A stretch of DNA of 64,000 nt from Variovorax boronicumulans. GTDB taxonomy: Bacteria; Pseudomonadota; Gammaproteobacteria; Burkholderiales; Burkholderiaceae_C. The first letter of the stretch is position 1, and every line of letters starts with the position of its first letter. Shown one piece after another: positions 15,298-23,018 of the stretch. The notes beneath the pieces are model-generated. The model was not told the origin of the DNA, ran no database searches, and worked only from the letters and a program-made list of their open reading frames with translations. The stretch spans positions 124,001 to 188,000 of the forward strand of contig NZ_VEDO01000003.1 in assembly GCF_007677875.1 (NCBI RefSeq). The letters are read 5' to 3'. The translations under genes and the position numbers were made by a program.

Positions 15298-17670
15298 GTG
15301 GCGTCCACCGAACTCAAGGGCTTCATCCTGACGCGCCACTGGCGCGATGCGCCCGACGGCACCGAGATCGAATACTGGCTCGCCACCGAGCAGGGGCCGT
15401 GCAAGCTGCTGCTGCGGGCCCAGACCTCGGTGGCCTTCGTCGCGACGCGGCACCGCGATGCCGTCCAGGCCCAACTCGCCACGCTGCCGGGCCTGCAACT
15501 GTGCGAACTGGCGCTGCGCACGTTCGGCCAGGAGCCCGTGCTGGGCGTTTACGCGCAGCACTTCCGCCAGCTCGGCCGGCTGGCCCGAGCGCTGCAGCCA
15601 CTGCACATCCCGCTCTACGAGGCCGACGTGCGCCCGCACGACCGCTACCTCATGGAGCGCTTCATCACCGCCGGCGTGGTGGTGGAGGGCGGGCAGCGCC
15701 AGGGCGACACGATCGTCGACGGCCGGCTGCGGCCCGCGCCCGGCTACCGCCCGCAGGTCAGCGTCGTGTCGCTGGACATCGAGACCAGCGCGACGGAGGC
15801 GCTGTACTCCATCGCGCTGGACGGCGCCGGCCCGCGCACGGTGCTCATGCTGGGCGAGCCATCCGCTGCGTGCACCGACGCGGCAGACTTCGCCCTGGTC
15901 TACTGCGCCAGTCGGCGCGAGATGCTGGAGCGGCTCAACGCCTGGTTCCTGGAGCATGACCCCGATGTGGTGATCGGCTGGAACGTGGTGCAGTTCGACC
16001 TGCGCGTACTGCAGAAGGCGGCCGACGCCTGCGGTGTGCCACTGCTGCCCGGCCGCGGTCGCAAGCCCATTGCCTGGCGCACGCACCCAGGCCAGCAGGG
16101 TTACCTGTTCGCGCCGATGCCGGGGCGCCTCGTCATCGACGGCATCGAGGCGCTGCGCGCGGCGATGTGGAGCTTTCCGTCGTTCAGCCTGGAGTCGGTC
16201 GCGCAAGCCTTGCTGGGCGAGGGCAAGGACATCGGCGACGCCTACGACAAGATGGCCGAGATCGAGCGGCGCTACCAGGAGGACAAGCCGGCACTGGCCC
16301 GCTACAACATCCAGGACTGCGCGCTCGTGCTGCGCATCTTCGAGAAGGCCGCGCTGCTGCCGTTCCTGCTCGAGCGGGCGCAGACCACCGGGCTGCAGGC
16401 CGACCACTTTGGCGGCTCGATTGCCGCCTTCAGCCACCACTACCTGCCGCGCATGCACCGGCTGGGCTATGTGGCGCCCAACGTGGGTGAGATCGCGGCC
16501 AAGGCCTATCCGGGCGGCTACGTGATGGATTCGCGGCCGGGCTTTTACGACTCCGTGGTGGTGCTGGACTACAAGAGCCTGTATCCCTCCATCATCCGCA
16601 CCTTTCTGGTCGATCCGGTGGGGCTGGTCGAAGGCATGCTGGCCCAGGACACCACTGATCTCGTGCACGGCCCGCAGGGCACGCGCTTTTCACGCGAGCG
16701 GCATGGCCTGCCCGAGATCGTGACGACCTTCTGGCACGCACGGGATGCGGCCAAGCGCGCCGGCAATGCGGCGCTGGCGCAGGCGATCAAGCTGCTCATG
16801 AACGCCTTCGCGGGCGTGCTGGGCGCGTCCGAATGCCGCTTCTTCAACCCGCAACTGGTCTCGGCCATCACACTGCGCGGCCACGAGATCATGAAGCGCA
16901 CGCGCGACTTCGTGGAGCGGCGCGGCTACCGGGCCATCTACGGCGACACCGATTCCATCTTCGTGTGGCTCCAGCGGCCCCATGGCAACGGAGAAGCCCA
17001 TGCCGTGGCGGCCGCCCTGGTGCAGGACATCAACGCCTGGTGGACGCGCGCGCTGCGTGAGGAACAGGGCCTGGAGAACTTCCTCGAGATCGAGTTCGAC
17101 ACCCACTACGCCAAGTTCTTCATGCCCACGATCCGCGGCTCGGACGTGGGCAGCAAGAAGCGCTACGCCGGTCTCAGCGTGGACGCGCAGGGGCGCGAGC
17201 ACATGGTGTTCCGCGGCCTGGAGATGGCGCGCAGCGACTGGACGCCGCTGGCGCGCCAGTTCCAGGAAGGCCTGCTGTCGCGCATCTTCCGCAGCGAGCC
17301 TTACCGCGGGTTCGTTGCCGACTACGCGCAGGCGCTGCTGGCTGGAGAAAAGGACGAACTGCTGGTTTACCGCAAGCGCCTGCGCCACCGGCTGGACGCC
17401 TACCAGGTCAACGTGCCGCCGCAGGTGCGCGCTGCGCGCCTCGCCGACGAACACAACCTGCGCATGGGCCGCCCCCCGCAGTACCAGCAGGGCGGCTGGA
17501 TCCGCTACGTCATGACGCGCGGCGGACCGGAGCCGCTGGAGCTGCGCGACTCGGGCATCGACTACGGCCACTACCTGGACAAGCAGCTGCAGCCGATCGC
17601 CGACGCCATCCTGCGCCCCCTGGGCGACAGCTTCGCCGCGCTGACGAGCGCGCAGCGCCGGCTGTTCTAG
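15298..17670 (+). CDS. polB: DNA polymerase II (family B)
   Basis: A family B DNA polymerase with proofreading, used in translesion synthesis and replication restart. In order: N-terminal strand KGFILTRHWRDAPDGTEIEYW, exonuclease motif I SLDIETS (about residue 160), Exo II around WNVVQFDLRVL, Exo III YNIQDCALVL, polymerase motif A LDYKSLYPSIIRTF (about 423), motif B NAFAGVLGASECRFF and motif C YGDTDSIF (about 547). All catalytic Asp residues are present. The frame is open further upstream, but that extension is not polymerase-like; the GTG at 15298, with AGGT seven bases upstream, gives 790 residues against 783 in E. coli. SOS control is not evident. Confidence 0.92.
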   Translation: MASTELKGFILTRHWRDAPDGTEIEYWLATEQGPCKLLLRAQTSVAFVATRHRDAVQAQLATLPGLQLCELALRTFGQEPVLGVYAQHFRQLGRLARALQPLHIPLYEADVRPHDRYLMERFITAGVVVEGGQRQGDTIVDGRLRPAPGYRPQVSVVSLDIETSATEALYSIALDGAGPRTVLMLGEPSAACTDAADFALVYCASRREMLERLNAWFLEHDPDVVIGWNVVQFDLRVLQKAADACGVPLLPGRGRKPIAWRTHPGQQGYLFAPMPGRLVIDGIEALRAAMWSFPSFSLESVAQALLGEGKDIGDAYDKMAEIERRYQEDKPALARYNIQDCALVLRIFEKAALLPFLLERAQTTGLQADHFGGSIAAFSHHYLPRMHRLGYVAPNVGEIAAKAYPGGYVMDSRPGFYDSVVVLDYKSLYPSIIRTFLVDPVGLVEGMLAQDTTDLVHGPQGTRFSRERHGLPEIVTTFWHARDAAKRAGNAALAQAIKLLMNAFAGVLGASECRFFNPQLVSAITLRGHEIMKRTRDFVERRGYRAIYGDTDSIFVWLQRPHGNGEAHAVAAALVQDINAWWTRALREEQGLENFLEIEFDTHYAKFFMPTIRGSDVGSKKRYAGLSVDAQGREHMVFRGLEMARSDWTPLARQFQEGLLSRIFRSEPYRGFVADYAQALLAGEKDELLVYRKRLRHRLDAYQVNVPPQVRAARLADEHNLRMGRPPQYQQGGWIRYVMTRGGPEPLELRDSGIDYGHYLDKQLQPIADAILRPLGDSFAALTSAQRRLF

Positions 17671-17676
17671 CCGCTC

Positions 17677-18759
17677 TTAGGCCCTGGCCTTGCGCACCAG
17701 GCGCCGCTCGCGCTTGGCGCGCGATTCCACGACGATGCGCAACAGCACCAGCCCGCCCAGCAGTGCCAGCTTGGGCAGCAGTTCGCGCGAGGCATGGGCC
17801 GTCCAATGCGAGATTGCTGCGGCTGGCGCGTGGACCGCCTGGGGCGCGGCAGCAGCAGCGGGCTTCCGCGCATCCGCCGCCGTCAGCTGCACGGGCGTGG
17901 CCGGCGGCTTGTCCTTCGCCGACCCATGGGCGTGGGCGTAGACCTTGGTGAACTCCGCGCCGAGCAGGAAGATCTGCGCCGCGTAGTAGACCCAGGCCAG
18001 CAGCACCACGAGCGCGCCGGCGCCCGCGAAGGAATTGGCCAGCGCGCTCTTGCCCAGGTACAGGCCGATCAGCAGCTTGCCGACCTCGAACAGCAGCGCG
18101 GTGACCACCGCGCCGACCCAGACATCGCGCCAGGCCACCTTGGCCGTGGGCATGAGCTTGAAGATCATCGCGAACAGCACGGCCGTGACGGCCAGCGCCA
18201 CGCCGGTGTTGAGCACCTGCAGCAGCACTTCCTGGCCGGGCAGCAGGCTGCCCACGTAGCTGCCGAAGGCCGCCAGCCCCGCGCTGATCGCCAGAGAGAC
18301 CATCAGCAGAAAGGCCAGCCCCAGGATCAGCCCGAGCGAGAACAGCCGCGCCCGCAGCAAGCCCCAGATGCCGCTGGGCTTGTTCGATTCCGGCACGTGC
18401 CAGATGCGGTCCAGCGCGGCCTGCAGCTCGCTGAAGACGCTGGTGGCGCCGACCAGCAGCACGGCCACGCTGGCGATGGTGGCCCAGATGCCGCTGCCGC
18501 TCACGGTGGCGCTGGCCACCATGCCCTCGATGGCCTGGGCCGTCTCGGGCCCCATCAGTGCGGACAGCTGGGCCGAGATCTGCCCGCGCACGGCCTCTGC
18601 GCCGAACGCCAGGCCAGCGACGGCGATCACGAGCACCAGCAACGGTGCGAGCGAAAAGAGCGTGTAGTAGGAGATTGCGGCGCCCATGCTGGGCGCGTAA
18701 TCGTCGGACCAGGCCACCACGGCCTCTTTGGCCAGCTTCATCCATTGCGCCATCTTCAC
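17677..18759 (-). CDS. YihY/virulence factor BrkB family membrane protein
   Basis: A 360-residue inner-membrane protein with the YihY/BrkB domain in residues 10-275: AAISYYTLFSLAPLLVLVIAVAGL, then five further membrane helices and the family's closing AWVYYAAQIFLLGAEFTKVYA. A disordered Ala/Pro-rich linker follows and the C-terminus has one more hydrophobic helix (LPKLALLGGLVLLRIVV) and a strongly basic end. The start may be the GTG at 18759 or the ATG two codons later. Once annotated as RNase BN, the family is not a nuclease and its role is not established. It converges with polB, 6 bp apart. Confidence 0.87.
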   Translation of the reverse strand: MKMAQWMKLAKEAVVAWSDDYAPSMGAAISYYTLFSLAPLLVLVIAVAGLAFGAEAVRGQISAQLSALMGPETAQAIEGMVASATVSGSGIWATIASVAVLLVGATSVFSELQAALDRIWHVPESNKPSGIWGLLRARLFSLGLILGLAFLLMVSLAISAGLAAFGSYVGSLLPGQEVLLQVLNTGVALAVTAVLFAMIFKLMPTAKVAWRDVWVGAVVTALLFEVGKLLIGLYLGKSALANSFAGAGALVVLLAWVYYAAQIFLLGAEFTKVYAHAHGSAKDKPPATPVQLTAADARKPAAAAAPQAVHAPAAAISHWTAHASRELLPKLALLGGLVLLRIVVESRAKRERRLVRKARA

Positions 18760-18902
18760 GGTGTTCCCTCGCTGATCGGTTGCGAGGAGTCTGCCGCGGC
18801 CGTGCGCCCGCGGCTGTCAGCCGTGCAGCACGGGCGCTGTCGGATCGTGGGCAGCAGGCGGGGACACCGCCTTGCGCCGGACCGTGGACGAAGGAGGCGC
18901 GG

Positions 18903-18928
18903 AAAAAAAAACGGCCCGTGCGGGCCGT
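18903..18928 (-). terminator. rho-independent terminator, originally of tRNA-Ser, now separated by the island
   Basis: Read on the minus strand this is an 8-bp perfect stem (ACGGCCCG/CGGGCCGT, loop CA) followed by an uninterrupted T-run, the complement of the A-run at 18903-18911. It lies 13 bases beyond the point where the tRNA-Ser CCA end would sit in the left copy of the att repeat. It therefore reads as the native terminator of tRNA-Ser(GGA), cut off when the element inserted. No minus-strand gene now precedes it within the element. Confidence 0.8.
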
Positions 18929-18937
18929 TCGTCGATT

Positions 18938-18959
18938 GTCTTGGCGGAGCAGGCGGGAT
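18938..18959. repeat. attL: left copy of 22-bp direct repeat (tRNA-Ser 3' end)
   Basis: This 22-bp sequence is repeated exactly at 40021-40042. It begins GTCTTGGCGG and ends GGCGGGAT, and spans the CCA end, acceptor stem and part of the T arm of tRNA-Ser on the minus strand. The flanking bases differ on both sides (T/G left, G/T right), so the repeat is exactly bounded. The copy here is only a tRNA tail, not a gene. Confidence 0.9.
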
Positions 18960-18974
18960 GCGCCAACGTCGCCC

Positions 18975-19000
18975 TTAAACCCAGAAAAATCAAATACTTA
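18975..19000 (+). promoter_or_regulatory. candidate integrase arm-type site, left
   Basis: The sequence here shares 18 of 26 bases, without gaps, with 39971-39996 at the other end of the island (AAACCCAG, then AATCAA, then TA). The two copies lie 16 and 25 bp from the core repeats and would be in the same orientation on either side of the core in an excised circle, as arm sites of tyrosine integrases are. Binding is inferred only from this resemblance. Confidence 0.4.
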
Positions 19001-19515
19001 CGATCTGGTCTAAGGTGTTCATGTACACAGCTGGGTCCGCAGAGTGACTAGTCTAGCAGGAGGCTGAGGGGTCGCCTGTGAAGGCGCTGGCATCGGTGCG
19101 CGCGCTGCCCGTGCCGCCCGGGTTAATCCGCCTGAGCTTCCTGAACTTTTAAGACGACCGGCGCAGGGCAGGGCAGACCAAGCTGTTTCCCTCGCTGCAC
19201 TGGGGCCGCTGGCGACCGTCCGGCAAAGTCATGTCGGAAGGGGGGGGGCGAGGGCTACCGCGAGGACCAGGTTGCCAGTCGCCGCCCTGAACGGGTTCCA
19301 CAAGTTTCAACACACCGTCCGCAGTGCCGTGGCGCACAGTGTCGGCACGGACATAACGGACGGATGACCGGCCACGCGGCGCAGGGAAGCGCTGGCAGAG
19401 TCAACTACACCCGGTGCGCCCTGCAGTGACCCTGCGAGAATTGAAAATGCCGCCATACCCCTTCGTTGCCCCCAGTGGGCTATTCGGCGCGGCCCTCCTT
19501 GTAGCCAGTTTCGGA

Positions 19516-19537
19516 CTTTACGGGCTTTACGGGCTTT
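19516..19537 (+). repeat. short tandem repeat, 9-bp unit CTTTACGGG
   Basis: Two perfect copies of CTTTACGGG followed by CTTT. A two-copy tandem of this kind in the gene-free end of an island may be a protein-binding site, but it is also short enough to be a chance slippage product. It overlaps no convincing gene. Confidence 0.5.
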
Positions 19538-19561
19538 GCTGCGCCTCTGGGCAGGGGGAAC

Positions 19562-20740
19562 CTAGGCCTCGCGTACGACTTCGAGGTAGCCAAAGACTGT
19601 GTTCCAGGGAAGCCCAATGCCTCCTGCAGTTTTCTCCGTCCCAGATATGCGGACGAAACGCTGGGTGGGATCGAAACCATCAACCAGGTCACTAATTGAA
19701 TAAACGTAATTCAAGTTCACCGTATGGACGATTTCTGACGACTTGGTAGCCCTGGCATATACAGAATGGCCGGCGTAACTCTCGGGCGCATCGAGCGGCC
19801 GGTTCAGACCGCTTTTTCGATGTGTTTGCCCATGCTGATGCTTTTTGAGAATGGCAGAGATGGCTCGGTCGAGGCAATATTTTGCGTTCGTTTCTGTTCC
19901 CTGCTCGTCTTTAGACGGAAGGTGTATCTTGGCTGCCCACGGTTCGCCAGCTTTCTCTCGAAATACTGGAGGCGTTAGTCGCCTAAGATTCGCAAGCTCC
20001 GCTGTGTGAATTCCCCATTCCAGTGCATCGATTCGCCACTGCTCTTCGTTGATCTGGACATAGTCTGTCGGCTCCTTCACGTTTTTTTCGATCCAGCTTT
20101 TATTCCGCATCCATGAATGAGCTTTTTCACCGCCCCTTAGAAAGCGAGCGAACAAATCCATAGTCTGTTTTTCATCAAAATCTCGCCAACCATGTACGCT
20201 ATACGAAGCTTCGAACTCTATGAAGAATGCCTTTCTGGTCTCGATGACCGCATCAAAAAACTTTCCCGCTGAGATCAGCGCTTCCGCTAGCTTCAGATGA
20301 CCCTTTGACTCGCCCTCGTCTAGGAAGTCAGAGAAATATAGTTCTCGGAGCGGTCGTCCGATTACGGCGGGGACAATCGACTCTAAAGCGGACAACGCTG
20401 CGTCTAAGTAACCGCGGACGGTGTTTGGCTCGGCAACCTGCGCATAGTGTTTGGTTAGAACCCGTTGCTTGTTCAGGGCCTTCAATGTTCCGCTTTTTGG
20501 GACAGAAATTCCTTCCTTCTTAAGTTCTCCGATCAATTCATCGAAGCTCTTTCCTTCTAATGACTTCGCCTCATCGATTCCGCGCTCAATGAGTAGGGCG
20601 TAAAAGGTCATCTCAAGCGAATCCTGGATCAAAACCAGTCCTGCGGAAGCGAGGTGGCGGTCGTCTGATCTAGCAAGCTCTGTCGCCCGCTCGATCAAGG
20701 TTCTGGCCATCAATAGAGCGTCAAGTGTGGTCTGCTTCAA
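19562..20740 (-). CDS. hypothetical protein with HEPN-like N-terminal helical domain
   Basis: A 392-residue protein with codon use clearly less GC-rich than the flanking chromosome. Residues 1-150 are all-helical: MKQTTLDALLMARTLIERA, a LASAGLVLIQDSLEMTFYALLIERG helix, then ALNKQRVLTKHYAQVAEP. The R-x4-H in RVLTKH has the spacing of the HEPN ribonuclease motif, and the helix before it resembles HEPN proteins of mobile islands. The rest (DFDEKQTMDLFARFLRG, SWMRNKSWIEKN) is not recognised. If HEPN is correct, an RNA-cleaving or RNA-binding antiviral cargo role is possible. It stands alone, facing left, with 367 bp of empty DNA upstream. The assignment is an inference from one motif. Confidence 0.72.
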   Translation of the reverse strand: MKQTTLDALLMARTLIERATELARSDDRHLASAGLVLIQDSLEMTFYALLIERGIDEAKSLEGKSFDELIGELKKEGISVPKSGTLKALNKQRVLTKHYAQVAEPNTVRGYLDAALSALESIVPAVIGRPLRELYFSDFLDEGESKGHLKLAEALISAGKFFDAVIETRKAFFIEFEASYSVHGWRDFDEKQTMDLFARFLRGGEKAHSWMRNKSWIEKNVKEPTDYVQINEEQWRIDALEWGIHTAELANLRRLTPPVFREKAGEPWAAKIHLPSKDEQGTETNAKYCLDRAISAILKKHQHGQTHRKSGLNRPLDAPESYAGHSVYARATKSSEIVHTVNLNYVYSISDLVDGFDPTQRFVRISGTEKTAGGIGLPWNTVFGYLEVVREA

Positions 20741-21107
20741 GGCACCTCCAAGAAATCCTTTTTGCGCTGGCGAACTGCTCCAGGCTCAGCTTGGCGGACG
20801 TTCACAACGGCTTGCGACTTTACCGCCCGAACGTACAGCGAGCCCTGCAGTTGTCCCTGAGCCCGTGGACAACTCTGTGACCAACCCCATGAAGAACTGC
20901 CGGGAGCATTGCCCGGCGCGGGTTCCGCTGGGATGCCCAAGGAATGGGCAGTCAGCCGAGCGCTCGGTGTTGTCGCGTCGGTTTGAGCAAAGCGGAACAA
21001 CGGCCCTGATTGCTACCGCTGCCGGATCGGCCTGGAGCGGGGCGGCGGGGGTAGCAACTTCGCGTGGCAAAAGGCCGTTTTCCCTCAACGCTAGGCGGAA
21101 GCCGCAG
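20741..21107. other. gene-free spacer
   Basis: No credible gene in either strand over 367 bp; open frames here are short and Arg/Ser-rich with no start signals. The promoter of the leftward HEPN-like gene should lie at its left edge. I see no hairpin, repeat or RNA gene. Confidence 0.5.
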
Positions 21108-21329
21108 CTATTCGCCTGCTGTCATTCCGTTGCCAAGCCAAGCCCCGCGAGCCCTTGAGCCTTCGCCAGGGTCTGGCGCTTCATCGATCCGAGCCCGAAC
21201 CCACGCGGCGCCGCCCAGACGGTCCAGCTTGTCCCGCTGTTCCCGCGACATGCGGCCATGGAAGTACACGGAACTGTCGTCAAGAGTCTTGGGCCGCCCT
21301 CGCGGCTTTTTGAGTGGTGTATTGGTCAT
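21108..21329 (-). CDS. small DNA-binding protein (AT-hook/ribbon-helix-helix-like)
   Basis: A 73-residue basic protein. It starts MTNTPLKKPRGRPKTLDD: KKPRGRPK is an AT-hook-like motif common at the N-terminus of small phage and plasmid repressors. It is followed by SSVYFHGRMSREQRDKLDRLGGAAWVRARIDEA, where a strand (VYFHGRM) and a helix pair (SREQRDKLDRL, GGAAWVRARI) match the layout of ribbon-helix-helix proteins. The start at 21329 is chosen because the conserved motif begins there and a shared control region lies upstream. It is divergent from the 143-aa gene at 21461 and may repress both directions. Confidence 0.7.
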   Translation of the reverse strand: MTNTPLKKPRGRPKTLDDSSVYFHGRMSREQRDKLDRLGGAAWVRARIDEAPDPGEGSRARGAWLGNGMTAGE

Positions 21330-21352
21330 GGCGGGATTCTGCGCGGGCATAA

Positions 21353-21426
21353 ATGAGATCCCAATAACCATGCGCGGCACTCGGATTCACCCCTTTAAGC
21401 TTGCTCACCTATTTATGGGATCTCAT
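21353..21426. promoter_or_regulatory. symmetric divergent control region with 11-bp inverted copies
   Basis: An 11-bp sequence, ATGAGATCCCA, at 21353-21363 is repeated perfectly in inverted orientation (TGGGATCTCAT) at 21416-21426. Each copy sits just upstream of one of the two divergent genes (20-35 bases from the starts), with TTAT before and an A/T-rich tail after it in each direction. The arrangement suggests either paired promoters with a shared element or paired operators for the small DNA-binding protein. Confidence 0.55.
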
Positions 21427-21460
21427 AATTTGGACTCCCCAACCAACCGAGGATCACGCT

Positions 21461-21892
21461 ATGCACGCTACCGCCCAAGTCTCCCCCATCGCTCAATTCG
21501 CTCCTGTCCAATGGAAGGCCCTGGCAACGCTGTGCGCCAAGGTTTCCGGCGCTGTCGCTTGGCCCCTGGAACTGGAGGCCGGCGCCACCGATGATGGCCA
21601 GTCGTGGGCCGCCCTGTGCATCCACGATGCGCCCGCTGGCAACGTCTGCGACCCGGGCCCGCTGGTCACCATCATTCCCACGCAAGACAGCCACGATCTT
21701 TACGCCGTCTTGGACGCGTGGGGCGGCGATGTGCTGGACGGGCTGACGTTTGAGCAGGCCCTGGCGCTTGCCGAGTACACGGCGCAGGCTGAGCTTTCGA
21801 ACCGTGTCGAGACCTTGGACGGACGGGTCCGCAACTACGCTCACATGGTCGACGCGTTGGAGATCGCCACGGACCTCCTGGACCGCCTGTGA
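21461..21892 (+). CDS. hypothetical protein
   Basis: A 143-residue acidic protein that I do not recognise. It begins MHATAQVSPIAQFAPVQWKALATLC and contains a conserved-looking core (TDDGQSWAALCIHDAP, LVTIIPTQDSHDLYAVLDAWGG) followed by a helical end (FEQALALAEYTAQAELSNRVETLDG) that could form a short coiled coil. The ATG has AGGAT ten bases upstream and an operator-like inverted sequence about 35 bases upstream. It is divergent from the small DNA-binding protein and isolated from the resolvase by 400 bp. Its size and acidity would suit an accessory phage-type protein, but that is a guess. Confidence 0.65.
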   Translation: MHATAQVSPIAQFAPVQWKALATLCAKVSGAVAWPLELEAGATDDGQSWAALCIHDAPAGNVCDPGPLVTIIPTQDSHDLYAVLDAWGGDVLDGLTFEQALALAEYTAQAELSNRVETLDGRVRNYAHMVDALEIATDLLDRL

Positions 21893-22170
21893 CATTGAGC
21901 GCTGGCCCCCTTGATCGGCCAGCGAGTCATGCGGGCTCTTCGACTCGGCGCCCGGCCATAAAAACAGCGGCGCGGAAGTGCACGCGCTCGCATAAAGGCG
22001 GACGAATGCGCCATGGGCGGCGCTGGAGGTCAGGAGATGCAGAGGAAGCGCCGGGCTCGCGCAGAGGTGCCCCAGGAGGCCACTATGGGCCCCAGGACAG
22101 CCCGCGACGTCGCATTGACTCCTTGGGCCAGCCCCCGCATTCCGTGTGTCTTGGCGCGGCCCGGCCGGCG

Positions 22171-22254
22171 TGTCCGAATACGAAGGGTATCGGACAGTCC
22201 CGCGTCCCCGGGCGACATAGCGTCCGAATAGATGCTTGACGGCCTTTTGGACAC
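22171..22254. promoter_or_regulatory. candidate res site upstream of the serine recombinase
   Basis: In the 400-bp gene-free stretch before the resolvase there is a 26-bp dyad at 22171-22196, TGTCCGAATAC-N5-GTATCGGACA, and a second, weaker one at 22221-22254 (GTCCGAATA ... TTTTGGAC). The repeated TGTCCGA half-sites resemble the subsites of Tn3-type res loci, which lie next to their resolvase gene. The rest of 21893-22293 holds no gene I can support. Confidence 0.5.
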
Positions 22255-22293
22255 CTCAAACAATTGAACGCCCATTCCGTACAGGAGCCTAGC

Positions 22294-22869
22294 GTGTCCC
22301 GTGTCTTCGCCTATTGCCGTGTGTCCACTTCGGACCAGAGCACCGACAACCAGCTAAAGGAGATCGCTGCGGCCGGCTTTGCGGTCCAGGCGTCTCGGGC
22401 GATCACAGAGACCGTCAGCGGGTCCGTGGCGACCTCGGAGCGCCCAGGCTTCGGCAAGTTGCTGGACAAGATGGAGGCCGGGGACGTGCTCGTAGTCACG
22501 AAGCTGGACCGCCTGGGGCGGAACGCCATGGATGTCCGTGGAACCGTCGAGGCCCTGGGCGGCCTGGGCATCCGTGTGCACTGTCTCGCGCTCGGCGGGA
22601 TGGACCTGTGTAGCCCAGCGGGCCGCATGACCATGGGCGTCATCGCAGCGGTCGCGGAGTTCGAGCGAGATCTGTTGATCGAGCGGACACAGGCCGGACT
22701 GACGCGGGCGAAGGCCGAAGGGAAGACGCTTGGGCGTCCGTCGTCCTTGACTCCTGCGCAGGTACGCGAAGTCAAGGAGGGCATAGCACGCGGCCAGACT
22801 GTGGCGGCGCTGGCCAGGGCCATGGACACCAGTCGGCAGACCATCATGCGGGCCAGGGACAGTACCTAG
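22294..22869 (+). CDS. serine recombinase (resolvase/invertase family)
   Basis: A 191-residue small serine recombinase. The N-terminal catalytic domain shows the nucleophile Ser in FAYCRVSTSDQ (S11), the GDVLVVTKLDRLGRNAMD motif with the catalytic arginines, and the AVAEFERDLLIERTQAGL helix. The C-terminal HTH begins GRPSSLTPAQVREVKEGIARGQTVAALARAMDTSRQTI. I chose the GTG at 22294, which has CAGGAG seven bases upstream and starts exactly at the catalytic strand; an in-frame TTG 30 bases earlier is less likely. Tn3-like resolvases and Hin-like invertases share this layout. With dyads just upstream, dimer or cointegrate resolution is the likely role. Confidence 0.88.
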   Translation: MSRVFAYCRVSTSDQSTDNQLKEIAAAGFAVQASRAITETVSGSVATSERPGFGKLLDKMEAGDVLVVTKLDRLGRNAMDVRGTVEALGGLGIRVHCLALGGMDLCSPAGRMTMGVIAAVAEFERDLLIERTQAGLTRAKAEGKTLGRPSSLTPAQVREVKEGIARGQTVAALARAMDTSRQTIMRARDST

Positions 22870-22896
22870 CGCGACACGCCTTCTTCACCCCCACAG

Positions 22897-22919
22897 AGCC
22901 GGCCGCGAGCCGGCTTTTT
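22897..22919 (+). terminator. terminator of the resolvase gene
   Basis: A 7-bp perfect stem, AGCCGGC/GCCGGCT, with loop CGCGA and a following T-run, begins 28 bases after the resolvase stop. It is a standard intrinsic terminator for plus-strand transcription. Confidence 0.75.
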
Positions 22920-23018
22920 CACGCCTGTCCGATGCCCCACCCCATGGGTGCTCTGGAGCATTTCGGCGCCAGAAGGGGCGGGGGTACGGGGGGAATCTGC
23001 GCCCTTCGCGCGAAAGAC

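Larger units (their letters stand above)
18960..19561. other. gene-free left end of the island
   Basis: About 600 bp inside attL contain no convincing gene. A possible 93-codon frame at 19414-19695 has no family likeness and runs into the antisense of the next gene. What is visible is an integrase arm-like sequence at 18975-19000, a G-run at about 19240, and a short tandem repeat at 19516-19537. Confidence 0.6.

Noticed and set aside
18938-18959. Second tRNA gene at the left end
   Set aside because: Only the 3' 18 bases of tRNA-Ser are present; it is the attL remnant.
19414-19695. 93-codon plus-strand frame at the left end of the island
   Set aside because: No ribosome site, no family likeness, and its end is antisense to the HEPN-like gene.
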